Shown here one piece after another: positions 43,781-53,464 of a stretch of 64,000 nucleotides of DNA; within the stretch, counting starts at the first letter, position 1, and each line of letters starts with the position of its first letter. The notes beneath the pieces are model-generated. The model was not told the origin of the DNA. It did not search any database and saw only the letters and a list, made by a program, of their open reading frames with translations. The translations under genes were made by a program, and so were the position numbers. The stretch comes from Stieleria maiorica. GTDB taxonomy: Bacteria; Planctomycetota; Planctomycetia; Pirellulales; Pirellulaceae. The stretch is taken from the NCBI RefSeq assembly GCF_008035925.1, contig NZ_CP036264.1, forward strand, positions 6,109,641 to 6,173,640, written 5' to 3'.

Positions 43781-45253
43781 TTGAACTGCCGCGTTGCTTT
43801 TGCCGTCTTCGCCCTTGCGGCCCTGTCGGTTTACTCCCAGCCGTTGACCGCCGACGACCTGCCCGAACAGCCGAACTTCATCGTCGTCTTTTGTGATAAT
43901 TTGGGCTACGGCGACATCCAGCCCTTCGGGTCCACGCTGCACCGCACGCCGCATCTGAATCGTATGGCAACCCAGGGGCGAAAGTTCACACACTTTTGTG
44001 TCACCGCCGGTGTCTGCACGCCGTCGCGCGCCAGCCTGATCACCGGATGCTACTCCCAGCGCGTCGGCATGCATCAAAACCCACGCGACGGGCACGTGCT
44101 GCGTCCGATTTCACCTTATGGATTGAGCCCCGATGAAATTACGATCGCCGAATCGCTGAAAGCCCAAGGCTACGCGACGGCGATCATCGGCAAGTGGCAC
44201 CTGGGCGACCAAACTGAATTCCTGCCGACACGCCAGGGATTCGACTACTTTTTCGGTGTGCCCTACAGCGACGACATGACGCAAGCGGTCGGCAGGCGTC
44301 TGGGCGACCGACTGGACGGAAACGACTGGCCGCCGCTGCCGTTGATGGAAAACGAGGTCGTTGTCGAAGCCCCCTGCGATCGAAACGGACTGACCAAACG
44401 CTACACCGAGCAGGCGATGCGGTGGATTGACGAACATCGCGATGAACCGTTCTTTCTGTATTTTCCCCAAGCGATGCCCGGCAGCACCCGGGCGCCGTTC
44501 TCCAGCGACGCCTTTCGCGGCAAAAGCGAAAATGGGCCTTGGGGCGATTCGATCGAAGAGCTTGACTGGTCGATCGGACAACTGATGGAACAATTGATGA
44601 AATTGGGCTTGGCCAGCAAGACGCTCGTGATTTGGACCAGCGACAATGGGGCTCCGATCAATCGCGATTTGAATGACCTGTCGCGTGGTTCGAATCGGCC
44701 GCTGCACGGACGCGGCTACACGACCAGCGAAGGGGCGTTTCGAGTTCCTACGCTGATGTGGCAACCGGGGCACGTGCGGGCGGGAACGGTCTGCGATGAA
44801 CTCGTCACGACGATGGATCTGTTGCCGACGCTGACCAAACTGGCCGGCGGTGAGGTTCCGGACGACCGAACGATCGATGGACATGATATAGCGCCGCTGA
44901 TCTACAGTCGCCCCGATGCGACGTCACCGTACGAAGCGTTTTACTACTATCATCGGGACCAATTGCAAGCGGTTCGCTCCGGCCCGTGGAAGTTGTTCCT
45001 GCCCATCGACACTTCCGGCGGGCATCCGCATCTTGCCAAGTCTGACCCGCCGCAGACGCTGTTGTTTCATCTGTATGATGACGTGTCTTGTCAACGTAAC
45101 GTTGCCGTCCGGCATCCCGATGTGGTGCAGCGATTGATGCAGATCGCCGATCAGGCTCGCGAAGACCTGGGCGATCAAGGACGCCCCGGCAAGGGGCAAC
45201 GAGCGATCGGTAAGATTGAGGGCCAGCCCCAGCCACAGGCGATGGCACGTTAG
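43781..45253 (+). CDS. Secreted arylsulfatase
   Basis: 490 residues. The start is TTG at 43781, chosen because AGGAG (43769-43773) stands seven bases before it and the signal peptide (AFAVFALAALSVYSQ) follows at once. Sulfatase motifs: FCDNLGYGDIQ (metal), Cys79 in CTPSRASL (formylglycine), IIGKWHLGD, and WTSDNGAPINRD. Compact, with no accessory domain, in the arylsulfatase A-like group. It would desulfate extracellular glycans. A 12-codon ATG frame (43746-43784) overlaps the start as TTGA and may be a leader. Confidence 0.88.
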   Translation: MNCRVAFAVFALAALSVYSQPLTADDLPEQPNFIVVFCDNLGYGDIQPFGSTLHRTPHLNRMATQGRKFTHFCVTAGVCTPSRASLITGCYSQRVGMHQNPRDGHVLRPISPYGLSPDEITIAESLKAQGYATAIIGKWHLGDQTEFLPTRQGFDYFFGVPYSDDMTQAVGRRLGDRLDGNDWPPLPLMENEVVVEAPCDRNGLTKRYTEQAMRWIDEHRDEPFFLYFPQAMPGSTRAPFSSDAFRGKSENGPWGDSIEELDWSIGQLMEQLMKLGLASKTLVIWTSDNGAPINRDLNDLSRGSNRPLHGRGYTTSEGAFRVPTLMWQPGHVRAGTVCDELVTTMDLLPTLTKLAGGEVPDDRTIDGHDIAPLIYSRPDATSPYEAFYYYHRDQLQAVRSGPWKLFLPIDTSGGHPHLAKSDPPQTLLFHLYDDVSCQRNVAVRHPDVVQRLMQIADQAREDLGDQGRPGKGQRAIGKIEGQPQPQAMAR

Positions 45254-45271
45254 CCAGCGTGAACTGTCGGT

Positions 45272-45341
45272 CGAACGTAGCTACCTTCGCCAGAAGGTGG
45301 ATTCCAGTGTTTCCACGCCCTGGCGAGCGTAGCTACGTCAA
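45272..45341. repeat. Palindromic repeat family C, copy 3 (inverted)
   Basis: GTAGCTACCTTCGCCAGAAG then CCTGGCGAGCGTAGCTACG, the opposite orientation to the copies at 23883 and 30864. It lies between convergent sulfatase and DUF1501 genes. Confidence 0.8.
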
Positions 45342-45356
45342 CGTGGCGGTGGCCCG

Positions 45357-46811
45357 CTAAACCAAAATTTCCTTGATCACATGCCCGTAATCTTGCTCCA
45401 GGCGTTGATGTCCCGGGACATTCAAACGGTGCGAATGCAGCCCCAATTGGTGCAACAGAGTCGCATGAACATCGGTCACATAGTGCGGATGTTCGACGGC
45501 ATGGAATCCGATTTCGTCGGTGGCGCCATGCACGATGCCGCCCTTGATGCCGCCGCCGGCCATCAAGACACTGAAGCCGAAGGGATGATGATCGCGTCCG
45601 TCGGAATTCTGTGACCCCGGCGTGCGTCCGAATTCGGTCGCGAACACGACCAGCGTTTCGTCCAACATGCCGCGTTGTTTCAAATCCTGGATCAACCCCG
45701 CGACGGGCCGGTCGACCTGCATTGCCAGCTTGGAATGATTCGCCTTTAGTTTCGAATGTTGATCCCAAGCCCCCGCGGCGCCGTCGCCATGCATGATTTG
45801 GATGAAACGCACGCCCTGCTCGGCAAATCGGCGCGCCGCCAGCAATTGCTCGCCGAATGGGCGTGTCTCCTTTTGGTCAAATCCATACAGTTTTTTGGTC
45901 GCTGCAGTTTCGGTATCGAATCGAATCACGTCCGGCACGGCCGTTTGCATGCGATAAGCCAGTTCGTAGGACTTGATCCGCGCTTCCAATTCCGGGTCAT
46001 GTGGGTATTGCTCGGCCGCCAAATGGTTCAAGCGACGGACCAGATCGAATCCCAGACGTTGTTGAACGCCCGAAACATCACCTTCGGGGCTTGCGTAATC
46101 GAGCGGGTTTTCGGGATCGACCTTCAACGCGACGCTATCGTAGGCCGGCCCCAAGTAGTGCCCGTCGCGTTTGTCAAAAAAACGCGGCCCCATACCGATG
46201 AATTGCGGCAGGTTTTCGTTCAGCGTTCCCAGACCATAGTTGACCCAGGCACCGATCGTCGGCACCCGCGGGTCCAACATGTGGCGACCGGAGTGAAATT
46301 GGACTTGAGCGCCGTGATTGTCGTCGGTCGTCCACATCGATCGGATCACGGCCAAGTCATCGGCACAGGATCCCAGGTGTGGAAACCAGTCGCTGAATTC
46401 GATCCCGCTTTGGCCATGTTTTCGATAGCCGACTTGCAGGGGATAGATCTTGTTGCGTTGTTGTCCGTTGGCATCGTTGACGACGACGACCCGAACGCGT
46501 TTCAGTTTTTCGGGGTCTTGGACATCCGCGAACGGGGTTTCGTTGATCGTTTTGCCCGCGTACTTCGTCAGCGCCGGCTTGGGATCAAAGCTCTCCATGT
46601 GGCTGACACCGCCGCGCATGAACAACCAGATCACGCTTTTGGCTTTGGGGGCGAAGTGCGGCAATCCGTTCGGCGGCGACCAGGTTGTGCTGCCCACGGT
46701 GTCACCCGGTGTGGCGGCGAAGCCGTCACGGCTGAGCATTGCGCCAAGTGCCAGACTGCCAAAGCCCAGTCCGCCCGACAGCATCGCTCGACGATTGACG
46801 GTGCGATTCAT
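45357..46811 (-). CDS. DUF1501 family protein, Tat signal
   Basis: 484 residues from the ATG at 46811, preceded by AGGAGGAA; a GTG three bases upstream is also open. The N-terminus has a twin-arginine signal ([19 protein letters not shown]). Conserved DUF1501 blocks: [56 protein letters not shown], and [20 protein letters not shown]. The family has a sulfatase-like fold and is secreted in planctomycetes, typically next to DUF1549/DUF1553 genes as here; its biochemical role is unknown. Last gene of the set with the sialate esterase; the starts and stops overlap. Confidence 0.9.
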   Translation of the reverse strand: MNRTVNRRAMLSGGLGFGSLALGAMLSRDGFAATPGDTVGSTTWSPPNGLPHFAPKAKSVIWLFMRGGVSHMESFDPKPALTKYAGKTINETPFADVQDPEKLKRVRVVVVNDANGQQRNKIYPLQVGYRKHGQSGIEFSDWFPHLGSCADDLAVIRSMWTTDDNHGAQVQFHSGRHMLDPRVPTIGAWVNYGLGTLNENLPQFIGMGPRFFDKRDGHYLGPAYDSVALKVDPENPLDYASPEGDVSGVQQRLGFDLVRRLNHLAAEQYPHDPELEARIKSYELAYRMQTAVPDVIRFDTETAATKKLYGFDQKETRPFGEQLLAARRFAEQGVRFIQIMHGDGAAGAWDQHSKLKANHSKLAMQVDRPVAGLIQDLKQRGMLDETLVVFATEFGRTPGSQNSDGRDHHPFGFSVLMAGGGIKGGIVHGATDEIGFHAVEHPHYVTDVHATLLHQLGLHSHRLNVPGHQRLEQDYGHVIKEILV

Positions 46812-48403
46812 CACTTCCTCCTCGAAAGGACTTGCGGATTCGCCTCGACATCATCCCAGGTGTCAGTACGAAACACCGACGCGGGCAATCCTTCGCTGTT
46901 GACCAGATTGGCGCCCTCGGGATTGGACGCCCAGGCGTAACGCACCGCGACCGGATCGGGCACTTCAGTGCTGCCGACCAGGACGCTCTGTTTGCCATCG
47001 GTCTTGGCGTCGGCCCAGTGCCATTGCCGGTCCTTTCCTGCGATCTCGAATCGTTGCAGCGGTTCGCCGTCGCGTGACGCCAGCCCATCACCGGCCTGAT
47101 CAAAGGTCACGCGGATCGCGTCGACTTCGACCTTGCTGCTGCGATACAGCGGTCCCGAATAGACGATGTCGCGTCCGTAATCCTTGGCCAGTGCCCAGCG
47201 GGCCAAACGCTCGCCGGGATCCTTCTTGTTTTTGGGGTGGATGTCATTGGCGGCGCCGACGTCATTGATGATCGCCATTCCGGTTTTTGGCGTGGTGTCC
47301 AGGATCAATCGCATTCGATCTTGAAGCAAAGCCCAGGGATCCGGGGTTCCGGGTTGCGTCGACGGGGCGCGAAAGTTTGCCAGTTGGACGAAGTAGAATG
47401 AAAAATCGTCGTTCCAACGTTGACGCCAATCGCGAATCATCAACGGCAGCGTCTGGTCGTACGGAACGTGTCCCGGTTTCGCGTTCGCTTCGCCCTGGTA
47501 CCAAATCGCCCCGCGCATCGCATAACCGACGAAGGGGTGAATCATGGCGTTGTACAGCACGCCGGGTTTGCCTTCGGTGTTCAAGGGGCGTTTGGGCGAG
47601 GCGGGTTTTCGCGGCGCACGGCCACGTTCGTCTGCCGGCTTCTTTCGCCAATCGGCCATCGCGGCTTCCCACTGGTCCAGCCGTGCCCGATATGCCAGCT
47701 TGGCTTTTGCGGGATCATACGCCTTGTCCGCTTCGATCGCGGCATCGACCAGCTTTTGGGTTCCCGGTAATGTGGCGAGTGCTTCGCGGCTGGTGAAGGT
47801 TTCGACGGGTTTTCCGCCCCAAGCCGACTTGATCACGCCGACCGGTACGCCGAGTTCCTGATGCAGCTTTCGAGCAAAAAAGAACGCGACGGCGGAGTAA
47901 CTGGACAGTGTTTCGGGCGAACAGACGCTCCATTGTCCGGCGATGTCGTCTTGGGGATCGACCGCCGTCGTCGACGCGGCATTGAACATTCGGATCGCGG
48001 GCACGTCCGACCGGGCGACTGCGGCGTCGTAGCTGGCCGCACCGCGCATCGTGAACGCCATGTTGGATTGTCCCGACGCAAACCAGACTTCACCAATCAG
48101 CACATCGTCGATCGAGATCGTTTCACCACCGCTGCGGATGGTCAGTGTCGCGCCTGACGCGTTCGCTTGTCCCGTCTCGATCCCGACACGCCATTTCCCA
48201 TCGGCATCCGCTTTGGTCGACGCCGATGTACCGTTCAATTCGACTGCGATGTCGGCGCCGGGCGTTGCCGTGCCCCAGATCGGCGCCGATCGTTCGCGTT
48301 GCAGCACCATGTGGTCACTGAAGAAACGGGGGACCGATAGTTCGGCGTGGGCGGTGATCGGGGTGGCCAGGCCGAACGCGAGAAGCAGTAAAAAACGATG
48401 CAT
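46811..48403 (-). CDS. Sialate O-acetylesterase family (SGNH) protein
   Basis: 530 residues with a signal peptide ([16 protein letters not shown]). An N-terminal beta domain ([20 protein letters not shown]) is followed by an SGNH hydrolase domain starting at [12 protein letters not shown] (catalytic Ser) with [14 protein letters not shown]. The family removes O-acetyl groups from sialic acids and, in planctomycetes, probably from plant or algal glycans. Its stop overlaps the DUF1501 start (TGATG), so the two are translationally coupled. Starts 91 bp after the DUF1549/DUF1553 gene. Confidence 0.87.
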   Translation of the reverse strand: MHRFLLLLAFGLATPITAHAELSVPRFFSDHMVLQRERSAPIWGTATPGADIAVELNGTSASTKADADGKWRVGIETGQANASGATLTIRSGGETISIDDVLIGEVWFASGQSNMAFTMRGAASYDAAVARSDVPAIRMFNAASTTAVDPQDDIAGQWSVCSPETLSSYSAVAFFFARKLHQELGVPVGVIKSAWGGKPVETFTSREALATLPGTQKLVDAAIEADKAYDPAKAKLAYRARLDQWEAAMADWRKKPADERGRAPRKPASPKRPLNTEGKPGVLYNAMIHPFVGYAMRGAIWYQGEANAKPGHVPYDQTLPLMIRDWRQRWNDDFSFYFVQLANFRAPSTQPGTPDPWALLQDRMRLILDTTPKTGMAIINDVGAANDIHPKNKKDPGERLARWALAKDYGRDIVYSGPLYRSSKVEVDAIRVTFDQAGDGLASRDGEPLQRFEIAGKDRQWHWADAKTDGKQSVLVGSTEVPDPVAVRYAWASNPEGANLVNSEGLPASVFRTDTWDDVEANPQVLSRRK

Positions 48404-48494
48404 GGTCGATTGAGGTGAAGGAAGGGATCGGTCGTGGTGTCGTCGTCCTGCCGACAGGTCACTCTATCGCAAGCAGGATTCGCACGCCACAGAT

Positions 48495-51400
48495 TTATCG
48501 GATGGTGACGAAGTCATTGTGGTTGACAATGGCCTGGGTCAGACGCGCGCGGATGGCGGTTGCCCGCGCTGCGGCGTCCTGTGTTTGGAACTCGGGGAGG
48601 TTCGCCATGGCATCCCAAAAAGCGTGGCATTCGGCCCGCTCGGCTTCGGTCGGTTCACGACAGAGCAGGCGAAAGAACAGTTCGTTGATGAAGTTCGTCG
48701 GCGAATCGTCTTCAAGTCCGGTCGTGATTTGTGATGCGATCTCAAACGCCATCTCGATCGCCAGCTTGCTGTTGGAAAGCGCGAGCGCCTGTTGGGGAAC
48801 GATGCTTTCGTTGCGCCGGTAACACTGCAAGATGTCCGCATCGTCGAACATCGACAGGAACTTGTCTTGCTGGTCGCGAGAGTGTTTTAAATAGACACTG
48901 CGGCGCGTCGCGCCCGGGCCCGGATCGACCGAGGGGCCAGCCATTTTCGGGTCCAGCTTTCCACCCAGCGAGAGCAGGCTGTCGCGGACGAGTTGTGATT
49001 CCATTCGCTTCGAATTGGCACGCCAGTAGTATCGGTTCGTCGGGTCGCTGGTTCGCGTTTGTTCCTCGGCCTTGGCTGTCGAGGACGACAACTGGTACGC
49101 ATCGGAGGTCACGATGATGCGGTGCAGGTGCTTGAAACTCCAGCCGGACTGGATGAACTCGGTGGCCAGAAAATCCAGCAAGTCCGCGTGCAGCGGTTTC
49201 TCGGCACGCAACCCGAAATCAAACACCGACTCGACCAGCGGGGTACCGAAGTGCCGCATCCAAACCTGGTTGACGGCGACGCGGGCCGTCAACGGATTCT
49301 GATCGGACGCAACCCATTTCGCCAGCGTGAGCCGTCGCCCGGTACTGGTCGACGGGTACACCGCCGGGTAATCGGGCCCCTTGTGTTCGGGTGTTTCGAG
49401 TGCCTTTTTCGATCCGCGCAGTGATGCATAGCTGGGCGGCTCATCCGGCGACGCTTTCTCCAGTTCTGAAAGGCGTTTCTCGGCGGCGGACTTTTGATCG
49501 TTTGCCGCTTTCAACTTCTTTTCATCAGCGGCGTCGGCGACCGCTCGGTATTGAGCATCGGCGATTTTCGCCAGCAGCTGTTTTCTCGCCGCGGCGCCGG
49601 CCAGTTCGCGAATTTCCGCAGTCGATCCGGAGCGGACGTATCGGGCGTTGTCGGCTGCGATGGTTGCCTTGACCGATTGCAGCGCGGCGGTTGCCGAGGC
49701 CAATCTGGTTTCGGCGACGATCACCGCGCGTTGCGGATCGACCGCGGGCGCGGACGGGGCGCCTGCGTCGGCCAGTTCGACCTCCGGCGGCAATGACTTG
49801 ATCGAGATCTCGTCAAAGGCGACCGTCGCATCGAATCCGCTCAAGCTGAAGAAGCCCTCGCGCCGATCGGGAAGCCGGTAGGCGACCACAAACTGGTCGT
49901 CCAACCACACGTTGACCAATGTGTCACGGACTGCGAACCGCAGGTGGTACCGCTGTGAGACATTGATCGGCATCGCCTTTCGGCCTTGGGCAGGGTACGT
50001 GTTGTTGCCTTCGCGTGTGAAAGCAACCTGGACCTTGGGCCCGGGAGCATGGGCACTGGTGTAGACGTAATTGGCGTACGCCGCATCTTCGGATTGGTCG
50101 AATCGGAATGTCACCGATTTGTACGTCGATCCGCCCGTCGTGGTGTAGAAACAGTCGACTTGAAAATCGCGTGGCAACGTTTCGGTCAAACGCGCCATCT
50201 GTGGCTCGCGGGTGGAACGCGTTTGATGCAGCGCGCCGTCGCGGTACTGCCAGCCGTCGCCGGTCAATTGCCAACGCTTGTCCGAAGGGGCGTCGAAGGT
50301 CTCGGTCAGCTCAAACGAAGCTGCGTCGGCGGAAGGGGCCGTCGGTTCGCTCGACGGCGATTCGGCCAGGCGCGTTTTTGCCGCGGCCAATTCCTGTTCG
50401 GCTTTCGCGACGGCTGATTCGGCATTGCGAATCGCTTGCTGCTGCACGTAAGAACGCGTGCCGGGGGCGAATGCGGACGGCGGCAACGGCACCGGCCGGA
50501 CCGGGTCTGCAAACTCGGCCAGGATCTCGGGCACGCCGGGGCTGACCGGATTGTCTTTGTCGGGGTTTGACGGGTCGCCTCGCAGGTGCACGAACGTCGG
50601 TCGGTCCACCGAATCGTCAAACACTCGTGGCAGCCCGTCTTGTTCGAAATCCGTCACGCCGGGGATCGGATCCAATCGAACCTGATGTGGTTCAAAGATC
50701 GCTCGAAAACGGTAGTAATCCAGCTGCGAGATCGGGTCGTACTTGTGGTCGTGGCACTTGGCGCAATTGAGCGTCAGCCCCAGAAACGCTTTGCCGGTGT
50801 GTTCGATCGTGCTGTCCAACCAGGTCGTTCGATTGAACAGGTAGTAGTTTCGTGCCAGATACCCCGTTCCGGCGATCGCATCGGGATCGGAGGGAGCCAA
50901 TTCATCACCGGCCAACATCTCCAAGATCATCCGGTCGTAGCCCTTGTCGTCGTTCAGCGACCGGATGATCCAATCGCGCCAGCGCCAGAGATGTTTTTGG
51001 CTGTAGCGAAGTTGTTGTCCTAATCCGTACCAATCGCTGTAACGCCAAACGTCCATCCAGTGCCGTGCCCAACGTTCGCCATGTTCGGAGCGGGCCAAGA
51101 GGTCGTCGACGATTTGTTCCCAGGGACGGTCGTCACGCAACTGGTCTGCCGTCGGCGGCAATCCGATCAAATCCAGGTACAGACGTCGAATGATGATCGA
51201 TCGCTCGGCCGGGCCGACGGGGTGAACGTTGCCATCAATGCGTTTGGCCGCCAAGAACGCGTCGACGGGATGATCCGGTTGGCCGGGCACCACAGGCAGC
51301 AGCGGCATGGTGATCGGCTGGAACGCCCAGTGCTGGGTCGGTGCCGGTGGCGGCGTTTCGTCGGGCGCCTCGGCTCCTTGACGGATCCAACGTCGCAGCA

Positions 51401-51749
51401 ATTCGATCTGGTCCGGTTGCAGTGGGGCGCCGTCTTCGGCCGGCGGCATCCGTTCGCCCGCATCCGCGGTGATTCGAGTCAACAACTCGCTGGCGTCCGG
51501 ATCACCGGGAATGATGACATCGCCCTGAATCATCAGCGTGCGTGTTTCCAGCCGCAGGTCGGCTTCTTGTTTCAGCACGCCGTGACAGGAGTAACACTTT
51601 TCTGCCAACAGCGGTTTGATCTGCGTCAGATAGTCGACGTCGTCATTGGCACCTGCCGAGGGCAAAGTCAACGCCGTGACAAATGCCAGTGTGATCGACA
51701 GCCGCGAAACGAAAGGAGGGTGGGGATTGGGGCGCACGGGGACACGCAT
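48495..51749 (-). CDS. PSCyt1 - DUF1549 - LamG-like - DUF1553 protein
   Basis: 1084 residues from the ATG at 51749, chosen for its signal peptide (LSITLAFVTALTLPSAGA); the frame extends upstream. A c-type haem motif CYSCH (Cys52, Cys55, His56) opens a planctomycete cytochrome C domain. DUF1549 lies at about 150-360 (RLYLDLIGLPPTADQL, WARHWMDVWRYSD, NCAKCHDHKYDPI). A coiled-coil-like helix and a concanavalin-like sandwich (about 480-690) interrupt before DUF1553 (about 800-1060; RRLTLAKWVAS, NQVWMRHFGTPL). The CHDHKYDP motif gives a second possible haem or metal site. Secreted, probable electron-transfer or polysaccharide-related role; unproven. Confidence 0.9.
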   Translation of the reverse strand: MRVPVRPNPHPPFVSRLSITLAFVTALTLPSAGANDDVDYLTQIKPLLAEKCYSCHGVLKQEADLRLETRTLMIQGDVIIPGDPDASELLTRITADAGERMPPAEDGAPLQPDQIELLRRWIRQGAEAPDETPPPAPTQHWAFQPITMPLLPVVPGQPDHPVDAFLAAKRIDGNVHPVGPAERSIIIRRLYLDLIGLPPTADQLRDDRPWEQIVDDLLARSEHGERWARHWMDVWRYSDWYGLGQQLRYSQKHLWRWRDWIIRSLNDDKGYDRMILEMLAGDELAPSDPDAIAGTGYLARNYYLFNRTTWLDSTIEHTGKAFLGLTLNCAKCHDHKYDPISQLDYYRFRAIFEPHQVRLDPIPGVTDFEQDGLPRVFDDSVDRPTFVHLRGDPSNPDKDNPVSPGVPEILAEFADPVRPVPLPPSAFAPGTRSYVQQQAIRNAESAVAKAEQELAAAKTRLAESPSSEPTAPSADAASFELTETFDAPSDKRWQLTGDGWQYRDGALHQTRSTREPQMARLTETLPRDFQVDCFYTTTGGSTYKSVTFRFDQSEDAAYANYVYTSAHAPGPKVQVAFTREGNNTYPAQGRKAMPINVSQRYHLRFAVRDTLVNVWLDDQFVVAYRLPDRREGFFSLSGFDATVAFDEISIKSLPPEVELADAGAPSAPAVDPQRAVIVAETRLASATAALQSVKATIAADNARYVRSGSTAEIRELAGAAARKQLLAKIADAQYRAVADAADEKKLKAANDQKSAAEKRLSELEKASPDEPPSYASLRGSKKALETPEHKGPDYPAVYPSTSTGRRLTLAKWVASDQNPLTARVAVNQVWMRHFGTPLVESVFDFGLRAEKPLHADLLDFLATEFIQSGWSFKHLHRIIVTSDAYQLSSSTAKAEEQTRTSDPTNRYYWRANSKRMESQLVRDSLLSLGGKLDPKMAGPSVDPGPGATRRSVYLKHSRDQQDKFLSMFDDADILQCYRRNESIVPQQALALSNSKLAIEMAFEIASQITTGLEDDSPTNFINELFFRLLCREPTEAERAECHAFWDAMANLPEFQTQDAAARATAIRARLTQAIVNHNDFVTIR

Positions 51750-51805
51750 CGGTAGGAGGTGGGACCCATTAGTGTAGCCGAACCGGCACGAGCGTGTGGT
51801 TGGTT

Positions 51806-51981
51806 GGTGTCTAGCCTTTAGGCGATTCCTCGTTCGCTGCTTCGCAGCGAGTCCGGGAGAGGTGGTCAGTGAAGCGCCCGTACGACGTCCATTGGAGGAG
51901 CGTCGCCGCAGAGCCCCCACGGTCGACGGCCCGGAAGGGCCATCGTACTTGTTAAAACAGGCGGCTAGAGCCTGGACACCG
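51806..51981. repeat. Palindromic repeat family A, copy 3, with internal element
   Basis: Outer arms GGTGTCTAGCCTTTAGGCG and GGCGGCTAGAGCCTGGACACC (opposite orientation) enclose a hairpin CGCTGCTTCGCAGCG plus about 100 bp that begins near GTACGACG and ends near ATCGTAC. The extra DNA is itself palindromic, so this copy is also interrupted. It sits in the divergent 284 bp gap between the two DUF1501/DUF1553 units. Confidence 0.7.
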
Positions 51982-52033
51982 ACGGGGGAACACAAATTAG
52001 CAACCGCCGGTGGCATCGGCTAAGATACCCCCC

Positions 52034-53464
52034 ATGAACCAATCTCCATCCAATCGATCGCGTCGTCGTGACTTCCTGCGATCTGCCGGCGGCGGTGCCG
52101 GGATGATCGCGCTGGCATCACTGCTTGCTGGGGACTCGCTGGCCGGGAACGCGGCCGGGTCGGGACAATCCGCTGCGATTCGCCAGCCCCACTTTCAACC
52201 GCGTGCCAAGCGGATGATCTGGCTGTTCATGCACGGCGGTCCCAGCCAAGTCGATTTGTTTGACCCGAAACCCGAACTGATCAAGTACGCCGGGAAACCG
52301 CTGCCGGAAAGTTTCGGATCGGTGATGACGCGTCGAAAGGTCGCTGACAATCCGCTACTCGGCCCGGTCCGCCGATTCCGCCCACGGGGCCAATCGGGAT
52401 TGCCGATCTCCGACTTTCTGCCGCACCTTTCCACCGTCGCCGATGACTTGTGCGTGATCCGCTCGTTGCACGGTGACAGCGTGAACCATCCACAGTCGGT
52501 GTACCAAATGAACACCGGCAGCATTCTGATGGGGCACCCCAGCTTTGGCAGTTGGCTGGCCTATGGACTGGGCAGCGAAAACGCCGACATGCCGGCCTTC
52601 GTCGTGTTGCCCGATCCCGGCGGTGGACTCAAGGGTGGACCTTCGGCTTGGGGCAACGGCTACTTGCCGGCGACCTACCAGGGAACGACGATGCGGCCGG
52701 GAAAAACGCCGATCCTGAACCTGGCCCCGCCCCGTGGAATCTCGGACGTTCGGCAACGCGAAACGTTGGATTTCGTTCAGCGACTGAACCAAAACCACCT
52801 GGTCGGTCGTGAAGACGATGACGACTTGGCGGCCAGAATCGATGCCTATGAACTGGCGTTTCGCATGCAGTCGGCGGCGCCCGAAGCGGTGGATTTTTCG
52901 CAGGAGTCTGCCGCGACGCTTTCGATGTACGGGATCGATGACAAGACCACACGCGATTTCGGCGAGCGTTGTTTGTTGGCCCGGCGGATGATCGAACGCG
53001 GTGTCCGCATGGTTCAAGTCTATTCGGGGGACACCAATGGTTGGGACGCCCATCAAGACGTCGACAAGAACCACAGCGAATACTGTGCAAAGACCGACAA
53101 GCCGGTCACGGCGCTGTTGAACGATCTGAAGCGATCCGGTTTGCTCGATGAGACGCTGGTCGTGTGGTGCGGCGAATTCGGACGGATGCCGATGAGCGAA
53201 CAGGGCAAGGGCCGCGATCATAACCCGTGGGGATACTGCGGTTGGATCGCCGGAGCCGGGATCAGTGGCGGGCGGGCTTACGGATCGACCGACGAAGTCG
53301 GATTGCGAGCCGCCGAAGATCGGGTGCACGTCAACGAGTTCCACGCGACGCTGTTGCATCTGATGGGGCTCGACCACCGGGACCTGACGTACTTTCACAA
53401 CGGGCTGGACGAACGTTTGACCGGACCCAGCGAAGTCGACATCGTCGAGGGGCTGCTGACATGA
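52034..53464 (+). CDS. DUF1501 family protein, Tat signal (second copy)
   Basis: 476 residues from the ATG at 52034. Twin-arginine signal RSRRRDFLRSAGGGAGMIALASLLAG spanning about residues 7-32. Family blocks: MIWLFMHGGPSQVDLFDPKP, GLPISDFLPHLS, VIRSLHGDSVNHPQSV, and WCGEFGRMPMSEQGKGRDHNPWG. It is only distantly similar to the DUF1501 protein at 45357, so the two units are not a recent duplication. Stop overlaps the start of the next gene (ATGA). Confidence 0.9.
   Translation: MNQSPSNRSRRRDFLRSAGGGAGMIALASLLAGDSLAGNAAGSGQSAAIRQPHFQPRAKRMIWLFMHGGPSQVDLFDPKPELIKYAGKPLPESFGSVMTRRKVADNPLLGPVRRFRPRGQSGLPISDFLPHLSTVADDLCVIRSLHGDSVNHPQSVYQMNTGSILMGHPSFGSWLAYGLGSENADMPAFVVLPDPGGGLKGGPSAWGNGYLPATYQGTTMRPGKTPILNLAPPRGISDVRQRETLDFVQRLNQNHLVGREDDDDLAARIDAYELAFRMQSAAPEAVDFSQESAATLSMYGIDDKTTRDFGERCLLARRMIERGVRMVQVYSGDTNGWDAHQDVDKNHSEYCAKTDKPVTALLNDLKRSGLLDETLVVWCGEFGRMPMSEQGKGRDHNPWGYCGWIAGAGISGGRAYGSTDEVGLRAAEDRVHVNEFHATLLHLMGLDHRDLTYFHNGLDERLTGPSEVDIVEGLLT

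Noticed and set aside
45756-46940. 394-codon plus-strand frame opposite DUF1501
   Set aside because: Shadow of the conserved DUF1501 gene.
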